Shown in pieces: positions 52,880-63,822 of a stretch of 64,000 nt of DNA; positions within the stretch are counted from its first letter, which is position 1; every line of letters starts with the position of its first letter. Source of the DNA: Embiotoca jacksoni. Its lineage: Eukaryota; Chordata; Actinopteri; Embiotocidae. Location of the stretch: positions 548,501 to 612,500 of the forward strand of contig JAKOON010000007.1 of assembly GCA_022577435.1 (NCBI GenBank), written 5' to 3'. Below the pieces are notes generated by a model. That model did no database searches. It saw nothing but the letters and a program-made list of their open reading frames with translations, and was not told the DNA's origin. Made by a program: the position numbers and the translations under genes.

Positions 52880-53480
52880 ATCAAGAAAAGGGTCTGCGGA
52901 TGAATCGGTGATGAAAATAATTGTTAGTTGCAGCCCCGATATCATCATGAAGCTGAAAGGATCAGTCTATTAATCCGTGATCATCAGAGAGGGATTCAAC
53001 AGTCATTTTGATAATCGATGGCTCGTTTGGGACTTGTCAAGCAAAACGAAGAACATTCTGAGGGAAGACCTGCCGCTCGTCTCGTTTGAACCAAACAAGT
53101 GATTTAAAGTCGTGAGAAACTTTCAGTACGATCCGTCATTTATTGGAGAAATTGGTCTTCACATTAATCCTTAATTAAGATAATCATTAACTGCAGCCGC
53201 ACCACCATCATCATCATCTCACTACAGTGAAGCTGAAAGGATTAGTTGATTATTTGATGAGTCAGCCTTCAGAAAATGACTCAGCAACTACTTTGATGAT
53301 CAATTATTCATTTTTTTAAAAAAAAAAAAGCAAAAACTGCTTTTAAATTGTTCTTTTTGCACCTTTGTTTTTATATGATTGTAAAAGTGAAAATTTCAAC
53401 ACAAAGAAACAGAGATGGGCGATTTCTAACAATTTTCCAACCAGGTTTTTTTGGATTATGAAGAAAAACATCAAAATATT
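52880..53480. repeat. Cluster of GCTGCAACTAA-type repeat pieces
   Basis: At least two pieces lie end to end. The first holds GATGAAAATAATTGTTAGTT, GCAGCCCCG and TTTTGATAATCGATGG. The second holds GAAAGGATTAGTTGATTATT, ATGACTCAGCAACTACTTTG and CACAAAGAAACAGAGATGG. A third edge, TTAACTGCAGCCGCACC, lies at about 53187-53203. Orientation is mixed. Confidence 0.55.
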
Positions 53481-55467
53481 GATTTGCTGCAGCCCTGTAT
53501 TACACTTCAACTCCCTCTACCTGCATGTACACCAAGATTTAGTCATTCTGAGGGTTGCAGGAAATAAACCCAAAGATTTGGCAACGTTTACACCCAAAAA
53601 GTAAACTAAATAACACATTAATAAAACTAATAATGAACGCTGCATGGCGTAGAAAACTTCCACAATCGACTCTTTAACTGGCCATCGTGTCACAGAGGCG
53701 TCAGAAGGTGAATTTTTCCCGGTAAAGTTCTCGTCTGTGCACTTTTAAACCACTTCAGGTGATAGAAGATGCCAACAAACAAACAGTCCACTTAAAAGTT
53801 CCAGTCCGTCCAACAATACGACAACTAAAGACGGTAAATCAAAAGAATAAAAAGAGAATAGCATCTCTGTGTGTAATTACAACAATCTGCTTTTTTTCCC
53901 CCGCTACCGGAGCCACTCGCGCTCCTTCTAGACTCCTCTCGAGGTAAGTAAGTCTCCTCTAAGTGTGAAGTCCTTGAGTCCTGCGCCTGCCAGCGTGAGC
54001 AGCAGTCGCACCCCCAGCCAAGCAAATTCAAAAAGTGCACTCATGAATAAGACAAATGGAAGGAATTTTCTAGCAGAGGACTAACTTCAGTGGACTCCTT
54101 CAACACTTTTCTCTACGAGGTGGTGTCACACTGAGGCTGAGTTAGTCCTCCTGTTTAAAATAAATAAGTAAATTAAAAAAATGAATGCAAACTACAGTGA
54201 GTCATCCCGCAGAGCGAGCGTAATGTTAAGTATACGCTCGCAGCTATTCTTATTCTTAACAATGGCGGTCCTTTTCACGACATTAAGCAACCTCTACTTG
54301 GGCGATCAGTCTGACGAGAACGGCTGCTCTGCGGTGCTTGAAATCATTTTGACTGGATCAACAAAAATATGGCGACATGTCCAGTAATCACACGAAGAAT
54401 CCAGCACGAGCTCCCACCATCACGTGTTGTTCGGGCTGACGCGATGGACAGTAGCTTGAAGCAGATGTTTTGAAAATACAACAACAATAGAAGACCTTGC
54501 TTATGAAGACGTGTCAGACACAGACACTTCATGTTTATATACTTCATCAATTTGACAAATTTTCTGAAAATTTCTCTCAAACACGATTTCATAAACTGAT
54601 AGATTTCATCTGTTTGAGATCCAAGCTGGTTAAATACAAGAGATTCAGTGACATCGGTGACAGTTTTGAGCCCCAAATAATTCTTTTTAAGTTTCTGTTA
54701 TTGACGTTTTATGACTGTTTGTTTATTAGAGGTTTAAAACTGAGCTCAAACGAGCAACGTCAAATACGTGATCATGTATGGGACATTTTATTTGTCTGTG
54801 ATGACTTTTTAGTAAACAAGATAATTATATATTTGCTCATGCGTGGCTCATATAACATATGAATACGAAATATTTATTTAATTGGTGCAATAAGACGGCG
54901 TTGTGCTCATTATATTGAATCTGTGGCGATGGGAAGGGTTTCCACTTCACTACTTTTCTTTACTGAATTTTAATAAGGTCAGATTAAGAGACATGATATA
55001 TTTACAGTAAGAAAGTAAACACATTTTGTAGCTATGTTTTGCTATTTTACAGATAGGAGGATCCCAAACAATGAGGAAATACAGAAAATACAGGGGTTAA
55101 CAATGTAATGTATTTTCAAAGCTGAAAAAAAAAAAAAAGAGACTTCCATGAAAACATCAGTACACTAGCAACAGTTAAGCTATTAAACTCAGAAGGATAT
55201 AGATCTGCAACAGCTGCTGGCAGCAAAACCTTGATAAAGCATTCACAGAAAATATCCAGCAGGACAATTCAGCTGTTTTCATCTAATAGAATCCAGATTT
55301 CTTTTTTTTTTTTTCTTTCTTTTTTTTGAGAAAGAGAGGGAGAAACATCCCCAAACTTCCTGTTTTGTAATAACATCAGCCTGACCCCGGCGCTGATACG
55401 GACACGGTCTTCTCTTCTAAATGTGCACTGACTTTTAAAGTTTGTCTTGGGTGGAGATGGACTGAGC

Positions 55468-55471
<4 letters not shown>

Positions 55472-55524
<53 letters not shown>
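55472..55524 (+). repeat. (CAC)9(AGC)9 compound trinucleotide repeat
   Basis: CAC units run directly into AGC units. Non-coding here: intron 1, no exon context. Confidence 0.95.
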
Positions 55525-55754
55525 TCAGTGATAAAAAAAAAAAAAGAAGCAGCAGCGTGACCCGTTTGCACGAAAGTAAACAGCTTCGGTCACACTGCTT
55601 CACGGGGAATGTAGAATCATTTTTGCACAGTTTCCCCTTCTCTGTCTTAGTTAGGAGACAATGACATTACGCCGTATGTATGCATGCAGCTCTGTGCAGG
55701 AACATTCCCTTTAACAACCTTTTCTTTCTTTTTTTTAACCACACACGATAGGTG

Positions 55755-55759
<5 letters not shown>

Positions 55760-55789
<30 letters not shown>
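55760..55789 (+). repeat. Poly-A run (30 bp)
   Basis: Longest pure homopolymer of A in the window. Confidence 0.98.
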
Positions 55790-55793
<4 letters not shown>

Positions 55794-56671
55794 GAGGGCT
55801 CCAGTTTTCTGCATTCATGAAGATAATTGCTATATAATTTTGTTGAAAGCCAGAACTGAGCTGTATATGGCACATCTGGACGCAAACAAATTGCAAAAAA
55901 CAAAACTCGAGGCATTTATTTCCCTGCTATAAGACACTACTTCGTCCTCATTATGTTCAACCACCTGCATTTTAATCAAACAATAAACCACAGAGCTAAA
56001 GAGACGACATACTGCTGCAAAATATATAAATAAAAAGAAAAGAAAAGGAAAGAAAAAAGAAGATGAAGATGCTTACGAACAGCAATGGGAACAAAAAAAA
56101 CAAAAAAAAAATTATATTATTATGCAATTATATAATTTCGTCTGAGGAGATGGAGGTAATGGATTAAATTGCTGTGTCTACATAATGTGTCTGTTCATAT
56201 CATGCATGTTATCAATAGCATGTTTGTCTTGGTTGTGCACACGTCTCGCATTGACTTATATGTGTGTGCATGTGTGCGTGGTGATTGCACTTGGTTGTCT
56301 CGGTGTGTGTGTGTGTGGTACAGGAGTAGAGGTCCACTGGGGCTTGGACCACTGCGTATGAATAATGCATGAGACTGGGCCGTTGCATCTCAGCAACATT
56401 GCCTTTGGTCTGCTTAAAGTTGCAAGTTCCTCTTTAGGAAAAGTCAGCAGCATCATTCTGCGAGCCTGCTGCAGTCGCTCAGCTGGAGTCTGGCTTTTTC
56501 AAACCCCCCCCCAAAAAAATATCTACGAAATAACTGCAGGAACACTCACACGAAATCATGTTAAACGGATGTGTTCCCCAAGAGCACCTGAACGTCTCAC
56601 TGGAGTCAAATCCTATAACCGACAAGCTTCAAACCGACAATAGGTCAATGTATTTCAAATAGAGAATGTTT

Positions 56672-57000
56672 AAAGCTGAAACGATTAATCAATTAGTCAG
56701 TTGATAGAGAATTATTAAGGCAGAACACAATTAATTTTAATGTAAATATTGTCAAATTCGCATGTTCCTGCCTCTCAAACGTGGATATTTTCTGGTTTTC
56801 TCACTTTTCTGTGATAATAAACTTTGGGTTTTGGACCGTTGGTCAGATAAAGCAAGACATATTTATAGGTTGCAGTGCATTCTGGGAACTTCTGAAGGGT
56901 CATTTTGCTGTTTACTACATTCTACAAACACAGAAATTAATCAGCCAACTGAGAAATATTGGAAAATTAATCAGTAATGCAAATAATCCGTAGTTGCAAC
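56672..57000 (-). repeat. GCTGCAACTAA-type repeat, near-complete copy
   Basis: The plus strand starts GCTGAAACGATTAATCAATT, continues CTCTCAAACGTGGATATTTT, GGGTTTTGGACCGTTGGTCA and AAATATTGGAAAATTAATCA, and ends TAGTTGCAAC. This is the same family as 50503-50845 in reverse. Confidence 0.75.
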
Positions 57001-58116
57001 ACGATTTGTAGCCCCAAAAGTGAACAGCTAAGCTGCCAAAATCTGCTTTTTATTGCATTTTGCTTATTTTGGTCCCCTAAAGATGCTTCGTGGAAGAGAA
57101 CTTGACACGCTGGATGAACTTTTTATCTGCAGATTTACACATTTGGGATGATGGAACAGATGCTGTAGGCAGATGCTCGCCATGCAACTCGCAGTGGGAT
57201 CAACACAGGTTCAGTCTGAGTGACACTGAACGCCACACACGCACGCTTTGCGCCCAATGAGTGGAAGCATCAGCAGATTGACACGAAATGAATGCAATCA
57301 CGAAATTTGCAGCCACTTTTCATTGAGAAAATGTCCTCCACATCTGATGTTCCTTATTTTTTGCTTTAAAACTCTTCACCTCAGGGGACAAACTCTGCAG
57401 TCTTGTTTGGTTTGAGCTCTCTGCAGATTTTTTTTTCATGGACCAAACACAATATGCAAATATTAAAACAAAAAAACAAAAACCAAAAAAAAAAACAACA
57501 ACCAGGCAATATGTAAATGTATGCAAATTAATTAAATGCAGTGAAAAGCTACTTTGCCCCAGTCTGTACAGCCTACTTGAATAGTCTTTCACACTTCTTT
57601 CAGACTTTTTTTTTTTTTTTTTAAATCCCACACTTTGTTCTGAATACATGCAACTTTCTCTTATAAACACGTCACGTTTTAAAATCATAATTATAAAACA
57701 GTGTGGCGTTTAATCTGGATTTAAAAGCTTTGAACTGATGATTTCACACATGTGCTGCATGATTTTTGACTATTATTATAAGTAGGTATTCTTACTCCAG
57801 GTGGCTGACACTTAATCCATGAATTTTTGAACAGGTTAATTGGCCACGTGAACGCATCTCCGCCACAAATCAGCATTTTCCAACTTCAAATGTAAATTGT
57901 TGAGGTTCCTCGCGACAACACATGACTTCAGAGGATGATATTTCTTGCAGCGTATAAACAGACTACACACCGTTGAGCCCTGTTTACTTTCACCTCAGGA
58001 ATGTTTGGCACTTTTGGGGCATCACATCCATATCTCCTGATTGACGGACCTTCGTAATAGCGCTCCTCTTTCCTCTCCAGCCCCCGAATCCCTTTCCCTT
58101 CCTTCCCCACCCCGCG

Positions 58117-58145
58117 CCGGACCGGACCGGACCCGGACCGGACCT
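58117..58145 (+). repeat. Short CCGGA tandem repeat in intron 1
   Basis: Five to six imperfect copies of CCGGA lie 90-120 bp inside intron 1 from the exon 1 donor. One copy has an extra C. Confidence 0.85.
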
Positions 58146-58234
58146 CGCCGAGCCCGCTTTCCCTCCCTCTCTCCTCCTGCCGGCAGCTCTACATCTTAAA
58201 CGGGACCGTGTGCGGCGGTTGTTGTACGGCTCAC

Positions 58235-58366
58235 CTCTGTGCGCGCCTGCAGCCGCTTGTTCATCTCGTAGATCCGATACTCGGGCTGGACCATGTAGGG
58301 CGAGTGTCTCCGGTAGAAGGGTCCGAACGGAGAGGAGTAGAACGGGTCGTGGGTCGGGTTGGACAT
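58235..58366 (-). CDS. ldb2: ldb2 coding exon 1 (LIM domain-binding protein 2, N-terminus)
   Basis: Reading the minus strand from the ATG at 58366 gives 44 codons starting MSNPTHDPFYSSPFGPFYRR and ending in EMNKRLQARTE. From family knowledge this matches the N-terminus of vertebrate LDB2 (CLIM1), a nuclear cofactor that self-associates and binds LIM domains of LIM-homeodomain and LMO proteins. The related LDB1 has a different, longer start, so LDB2 is the better match. The exon stops exactly at a GTGAGC donor (plus-strand gctcac, 58229-58234) in phase 0. The chosen ATG has A at -3 and matches the usual LDB2 start. An in-frame ATG 21 codons upstream (58429) has a poor context. The next exon is about 25 kb away at 32789-32891. 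Which teleost paralogue (ldb2a or ldb2b) this is cannot be told from here. Confidence 0.93.
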
Positions 58367-58542
58367 GGTGTCTCCTGGCGAGGCGCGCGGCGCGATCTCA
58401 ACATCCAGCGGGGCAACGGCAGCGCACATGGGAGTGCGATGCTCTCCGAAAGAAACCCCCCAGTTAGAAGCAGCCGCTGTCGAGGCTGAGCTGCACTCTG
58501 CAAGTTGGCCTGCCTAGTTCGCTGCTATAGCGTGGTGGTGCT
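58367..58542 (-). promoter_or_regulatory. ldb2: ldb2 5' leader and proximal promoter (TSS not located)
   Basis: This is the GC-rich, CpG-containing sequence directly upstream of the ldb2 ATG on the minus strand. It holds two upstream ATGs. One at 58429 is in frame with ldb2. One at 58404 is out of frame and opens a short frame of about 47 codons that overlaps the main start and stops at about 58261. Both have weak contexts. No clear TATA box is placed properly; a CTATAGC near 58525-58531 is only suggestive. The start of transcription is unknown, so the border between leader and promoter is open. Confidence 0.55.
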
Positions 58543-58658
58543 GGAGGGAGGGAGGAAAAGGAGGGGGGGGAGATGGAGGGGAGGGGAGAGGGAGGGAGGG
58601 AGGGAGGGAGGAGGAGGAGAGATGGGGGGGCAGAATTGAAAGGGGGGAGGGAGGGAAG
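58543..58658 (+). repeat. GGGA/GGA polypurine tract upstream of ldb2
   Basis: About 115 bp almost purely G and A on the plus strand (GGGA, GGA and G-runs of up to 8), hence C/T-rich on the ldb2 coding strand. It lies about 180 bp upstream of the ldb2 ATG, where a promoter would sit. Multiple G-runs of three or more could form a G-quadruplex, and the mirror-like purine tract could form a triplex. Confidence 0.85.
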
Positions 58659-58730
58659 TCGTTTCCTGTTCCCTCAAGACCTAGACTCAGTGTTGCACTC
58701 TTGCAAAGTTCAAGTAAGATCTCTGCGTGC

Positions 58731-58758
58731 ATGTGTGTGTGTGTGTGTGTGTGTGTGT
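58731..58758 (+). repeat. (GT)n microsatellite
   Basis: GT repeat about 370 bp upstream of the ldb2 start. Confidence 0.95.
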
Positions 58759-59540
58759 TTCTTTGTGTGTTTTCCTGTCTAAAGTAATGCATTGTTTTCA
58801 CGCATTGATACTGTTATCATGAAGAAACTGGGTTTACCTGCATGTTAAGTGCCGTGTGTGGAGAAAAACAGAGACATTTTAATCCCACAAAATATTTTCT
58901 GCATGTCAGATTTTAATGACGCACGCCGATATTCTTCAGATGCGCGAAACAATATACAGAAATCAGTTGCCTGATCTGGATCCATGCAACTGGAATAACA
59001 AAGCAGTATGTGATATATCTGCACTACTTGTTATGGAAGAAAATGAGGTGAAATATTGATTGCAAATATAGCTTTTGGTCATCTTTTGACTGAAAAACAG
59101 GTCAAATATCTGCATGTTTAATAGTATAATGAGGATTTTAATACTCTCGGACCTGTAGCTAACCTTTGCACTGAAAACATTCCAATAACTTAAAGAGAGG
59201 AAATAGGAAATATGCCTTTAAAAAGTCAAGAGGGGACATTATTTCGATTTTTAATGAAGATTATACTTCAGGCTGACCTCGGCTGCATCTGAATAAATAT
59301 CTGGTCATCCTACTCTGCCTAAACTCTCAAGAATTAAAGGTGTGAAGCCTTAAAAAAAAAAAAACACAAAAGATGCTGAACAGCACAGCTCATGACGCCG
59401 CACGCAGTCAGTTTTATGCTGTAGCATGATTTCATAATATCGTATTGATTGTTGCCTCCAGTCAATGCTACTAATTGTAGTTCCTGGCTGGTGTTGCACC
59501 AAGTGGCGTAATTCGTGATTAAAGGGAGGGTTTGTGTGTG

Positions 59541-59597
59541 TGTGGTGGTGGTGGTGGTGGTGGTGCTGGTGGTGGTGGGGGGGGGGGGGGGGGGGGG
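59541..59597 (+). repeat. (TGG)n ending in a G21 run
   Basis: TGG repeat followed by an uninterrupted G-run. Confidence 0.95.
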
Positions 59598-59749
59598 CAC
59601 TGTCATTCACACTGTCATTCTGAATCTTTATGGATTTTTTGATGACTGAAATTTCAGACTTTAACGCCCTCCAGTGGCAGTGCAATGAAAGACATCGATG
59701 CACACCAACATTAAGAAAACTAGCAATAAACCACAGATTTGAGCATCTA

Positions 59750-60180
59750 GTACTGTCCAAATGTTTCAGGCACTAAAAGTAAAGGGATGTTTTTAAAAAA
59801 ATAATGCAGTGTGTTTTTTTTTATTTATCAATTAACTTCATATACAGTGCAGTATATGTATACAAAAATCTAAATCTAAATCAATATTTGATGTGACCAA
59901 ACATTACCTTTACAACAGCACCAATACAAAAAGGTAAATATAAACAGTTTACAGAACTTACCACAGTTCTTCTGTGGATGTAGTCCGTCTTAGAGTCTTC
60001 TGTCTCTTCGTGTTAACCACAGACCGGCTCCATGATGTTGGGATCCTGTGGGGGGGGGGTCAAACCATCTGCTGCAGGACTTCTGGTTCTTCTTGTGGCT
60101 GAAGGATTCCCAATCTTTCACAGGGGCCGTGGCTGGATTAACATGTTAAGAAAACCCGGGGCAAAACATTACGATTAGGT
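59750..60180 (+). repeat. Dispersed DNA-transposon-like repeat (AATATTTGATGTGACCA type)
   Basis: It opens TACTGTCCAAATGTTTCAGG, contains CAATATTTGATGTGACCAAA, CCTTTACAACAGCACCAAT and CTTCTGTGGATGTAGTC, and carries a G-run at about 60050. The outline matches a common fish element, degenerate and non-coding. Confidence 0.6.
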
Positions 60181-60694
60181 CCTCCGTTTACCCGCCTTGT
60201 GCGCCTCATGTAACCTGTCACCTCCGATTTAAATCCATTATAACCAGTGGCTCTTGTGCTAAAATAACACCTAATTTCTGTCAGTTTGTGGTCCTGTGCT
60301 TTAATTAATATCATCTACTCGACCACGATCATAACAATAGTCTTAAGGTCTAGACTTTCACACAGAACCACAACATTAGCTGATATTGTTGAACCCGTTT
60401 TACTTTTTTTTAAAGCACGTTTTGCACAATACACAAGCGCACATCTTATTGACCCACCAGTAAAGCAGTTTATTACTATGGCAGATCATGCAAATTGATA
60501 CATATCACCACACAAAAAAACTAAACTAAAATAATCAACCATTGCTACCAGACAAACCAGGAAATTCTTGGTTATTATGTTATTTTTTTTAATATAAAAA
60601 CCATATCTACCTCTACTTCTGCTTCAGTTAGTGGCTTATTAAATATCCCAGACTAAGTCGGGACAACCCTCAAACACCGTGCCCGAACTCTATG

Positions 60695-61165
60695 TTTGAA
60701 ACGTGAAGCCAATGCGGAAGTGCCTTAAAGTGTAATACCACTGCGGGCCACTAGGAGCTGGCGCCAAAAACCTTAGGCTCCATAGACTCACATTCAATTT
60801 CTCTCATAAAATACAAAGTTGGTAATTCTTTTCGACAAGTCATTATTGTTTCATTCGCTAAATTCACTTCTTCAGATCAATATTTTGCTAGTCTTTCTGA
60901 AAATAATTTCATAATCGATTAGATATTAGGTCTCAAAGGTTTCAAACTCGAGCTATGTTTGGGGGGGGGGTGTTTCTGGTTTGATTGACAGGTCTGGGGT
61001 GCAGTCAGGTTGTTAGTATAAGTGGGCGGGTTCCCAGTCAGATCCACCCCTCGCTCTTTCGCAGCTGGTCCAAATATGGTCACTTCTGGTTTAAAAAAGA
61101 CAAGATGCCAAACTCGAGGCTTCAAAACGGCGGTTGGTTCACAAACTAACAACATGACATCACGG
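60695..61165 (-). repeat. Dispersed ~500-bp repeat, copy B
   Basis: This is the minus-strand counterpart of 25540-26057, with the same blocks in the same order. It lacks the TATACAGTC terminus and ends in different sequence after GCACTTCCGCATTGGCTTCA. It lies about 2.3 kb upstream of the ldb2 start. Confidence 0.8.
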
Positions 61166-62987
61166 TAGGCTGCTGCTTGGGTTGGACTTCTTAATCCAGA
61201 TTTTTAATCATCAGACTGCCTATGATTTCGTTTTAAGTGATTATTTGAGTTGTATCTAATACCTAATGAATGAACATTAATATATGTTTCTAAGGCATTC
61301 ATTCATCTAAAATCAGAAAATATGTATTTCTGGACACCTGTGGGTTTAATTTGCAGACTAGTCGTTTATTATTCACATCAGAACTGGTTCGAAAAACGTG
61401 CCACACAGACTTGCACCATTACATGGTAACAACACTGAGTGCAAACAGCGAAGCACAGATGGGTTCGAATTTATTTCAAAATTTTTCACAGCGTGCTCCA
61501 TGCAACACATGTCAATAATATAATTTACTGTGACAGTATGTGTTACTAACATGTTGAATCTCCGAAGCAGACACACCATGAGTGCATCGAAAATCTTCCT
61601 TTTTTTTTTGGCACACTGATTAAGATTTCCTCCATGTTCTCCTCCGTGACAGATTAGGCCGGGGCTGCAAAGTAGCCACAAGAATCTAAAAATAAACAGA
61701 CACTCAGACCAGCTGTAACGTTGCAACCAAATCTCACATTAACTGCCCACACTGGGAATTAATGAACAGCATTTATGAAGTCTGACTTTTAATCCAAAAT
61801 GGCTGAATGGGGAGAGGCAGTCTGAATCGAGTGAGATAAAAGTTGTAATCCAAATGCCTCAGGCATCCAGTCGGGTAATTAAAAAAAAAAGTTTGAAAAA
61901 TCTATTAATAAACCTTTAATTAAAAACTACATTTTTAATATCTCAAGACCTTTTCAATTGACATTTCTAACAGGATTTGGTTGCTCGCCTAAAGCGCTTA
62001 CTACTCGAGTGTGGCTGCGATACAGTACATTGAAGTGAACAGCTCATTTAACAGATTTCAGCATGAACTCCGTTGTGTTGTACAGATGATCGTAAACACA
62101 ACCTTGCGTGTGAGGTGAGGGCCGCTGACGCTGTGGTGTACAGCAGAATGAAAACAGACCCACTTTGATTTTTTTTTTTTTCCCCTTCCAGATGTTTGTG
62201 AAAAGCCACAAAAACAAACTGGATTCAAAACTTTGATTCAAAACGACATGAATTAAAAAAAAAAAAAAAAATCACCGGATTCCCCGGGAAGCTCTGAGGT
62301 GGAGTTCTCGTCACGCAACGCACGAGTTAAAATATTCATTAATTGATAAGTCTGGTGTTATTCATGTTCTTCTTCCTTCTCTTCAAATCCCATTTAAACC
62401 CCAGAACCAACAATTAAGTCGTCCAGATCACAAAGACAACCTGTCTCCTACAAATTACGTTCATATAAAAACACTACCGGGGCTGCGGGATGACGTTTAC
62501 TGGCAGCATTTCCTCCTAAAAATGTATTTCAGATGATATTGTGTCTCTTTACTGTTGCAAATTAAACATAATCTCTAGTCCCTTTATTAAGATGAAAATA
62601 GTCGCTATCGTTTATTTAGCATCAGTCTCACATACACTGTCTTACTGCTTTAAATCTCGATGTGTGTATTCATACGCAGCTAAAAATGGTCGCCCCCAAA
62701 TCGAGGCTTCAGTCTCTCCTATTTGAATAATGTTTGCTAAAAACTAGTGTCCAGCTGTTTTTGGAAATTGCTGAGTCTTTTTGATGAATGATGCTACTCT
62801 GTATGTCTGAGAGCGAATGAGCCACAGACACGGGAGGGAAACTGGAAAGAGACAAGCTGACATGTAGTTTTATTTTTTAATGAGAAAAAGATGTTATATA
62901 ATGGCAACCCTATCCTTGTATTGTCTTAGGATAGTCTACATGAAGCAGTCCTTCCTTTACAAAGACTTACTACAGTTTCATACCTCA

Positions 62988-63214
62988 TTTACACCTGGTA
63001 TTAACATGCGATCTGTGTCTACGTACGAGCGTGTGAACGTGATTGGATCGGCCACATTTGGAATTGGACCGGGCTTGATAAATCAGTACGGTGAGACCAC
63101 ATTCAGAATAAATACAACAGTCCTACAAGCTGAAAGGTCACCTGACTCCGGCTTTTCCTGCTAACTCAAACACAATCAAAGATAACGACGGTGCATTTTA
63201 ATCCCAGGTGTAAA
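62988..63214. mobile_element. 227-bp MITE with 22-bp terminal inverted repeats
   Basis: The left end reads TTTACACCTGGTATTAACAT (62988 onward). The right end reversed from 63214 reads TTTACACCTGGGATTAAAAT. Only two of the 22 positions differ. No coding capacity. I could not fix a clear target-site duplication. Confidence 0.85.
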
Positions 63215-63356
63215 TAAAAAGGACGCGTTGGTTTGGATATCGTTATCCAGATAACGTATTATATTGTTGAATCGGTTACAAACCAATAATGCTTCAGACT
63301 CCGTGTGAAACAGTATTTCTGTGAGTGTTTCTGTGACTTAATGTCCTAGTAGCACG

Positions 63357-63822
63357 GCAAAAGCGTGAAATAGACACGCCCGTCTACTATAGCAAAATGT
63401 GAGAGCCACGCTTAAGGGCTGTCTTGGCGTGAAAGTTACACGTTTTGTAAGCGTGAAACTGACACACACACAAACACGTATAAGTCAGGTGACAATGGAG
63501 TTTTTGAGACCATGTACGAAGCACGCTTTTCTGTATTATTGGAAGGCAATCACCGACTGCCGTGCGGGAAGACGAGGTTCGGATCCAGGAGGTGACGATG
63601 TTGTTCTCGAGTTGTTTTTTTGTTCCCTAACCCAAACCATGTTTTTATTCCCCCTCTGACCTCAACCATGTGTTCATGCCAATAATTTCATTTTCCTGTA
63701 AATCACATGATTGACAGCATGCACGACGGGAAAACGTGTAACTGTCACGCCTAGACGCCTGCCGAGCGTGGCTATCTCACGTTTTGTTGCAGCGGGATGG
63801 GCGTGTCTATTTCACGCTTTGC
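63357..63822. mobile_element. ~465-bp foldback element with ~92-bp inverted arms
   Basis: The left arm (63357-63448) contains GCGTGAAATAGACACGCCC, GAGAGCCACGCTTA and GTTACACGTTTT. The reversed right arm (63822-63730) reads GCGTGAAATAGACACGCCC, GAGATAGCCACGCT and GTTACACGTTTT in the same order and spacing. The interior of about 280 bp has no open frame that I recognise. The element contains repeated GCGTGAAA words. Confidence 0.85.

Larger units (their letters stand above)
58110..58500. promoter_or_regulatory. CpG-dense island spanning ldb2 exon 1
   Basis: CpG is frequent across the start of intron 1, exon 1 and the 5' leader (for example GCGCGCGGCGCGAT at about 58383-58395), in contrast to the CpG-poor intron. 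This fits a CpG-island promoter for a developmental regulator. Confidence 0.65.

Noticed and set aside
55376..55603. Poly-Trp/poly-Cys frame over the CAC/AGC repeat
   Set aside because: Trinucleotide repeat translation in an intron; not a coding exon.
63570..63600. GGTTCGGATCC, B-box-like word inside the foldback element
   Set aside because: No A box at the right distance; most likely chance.
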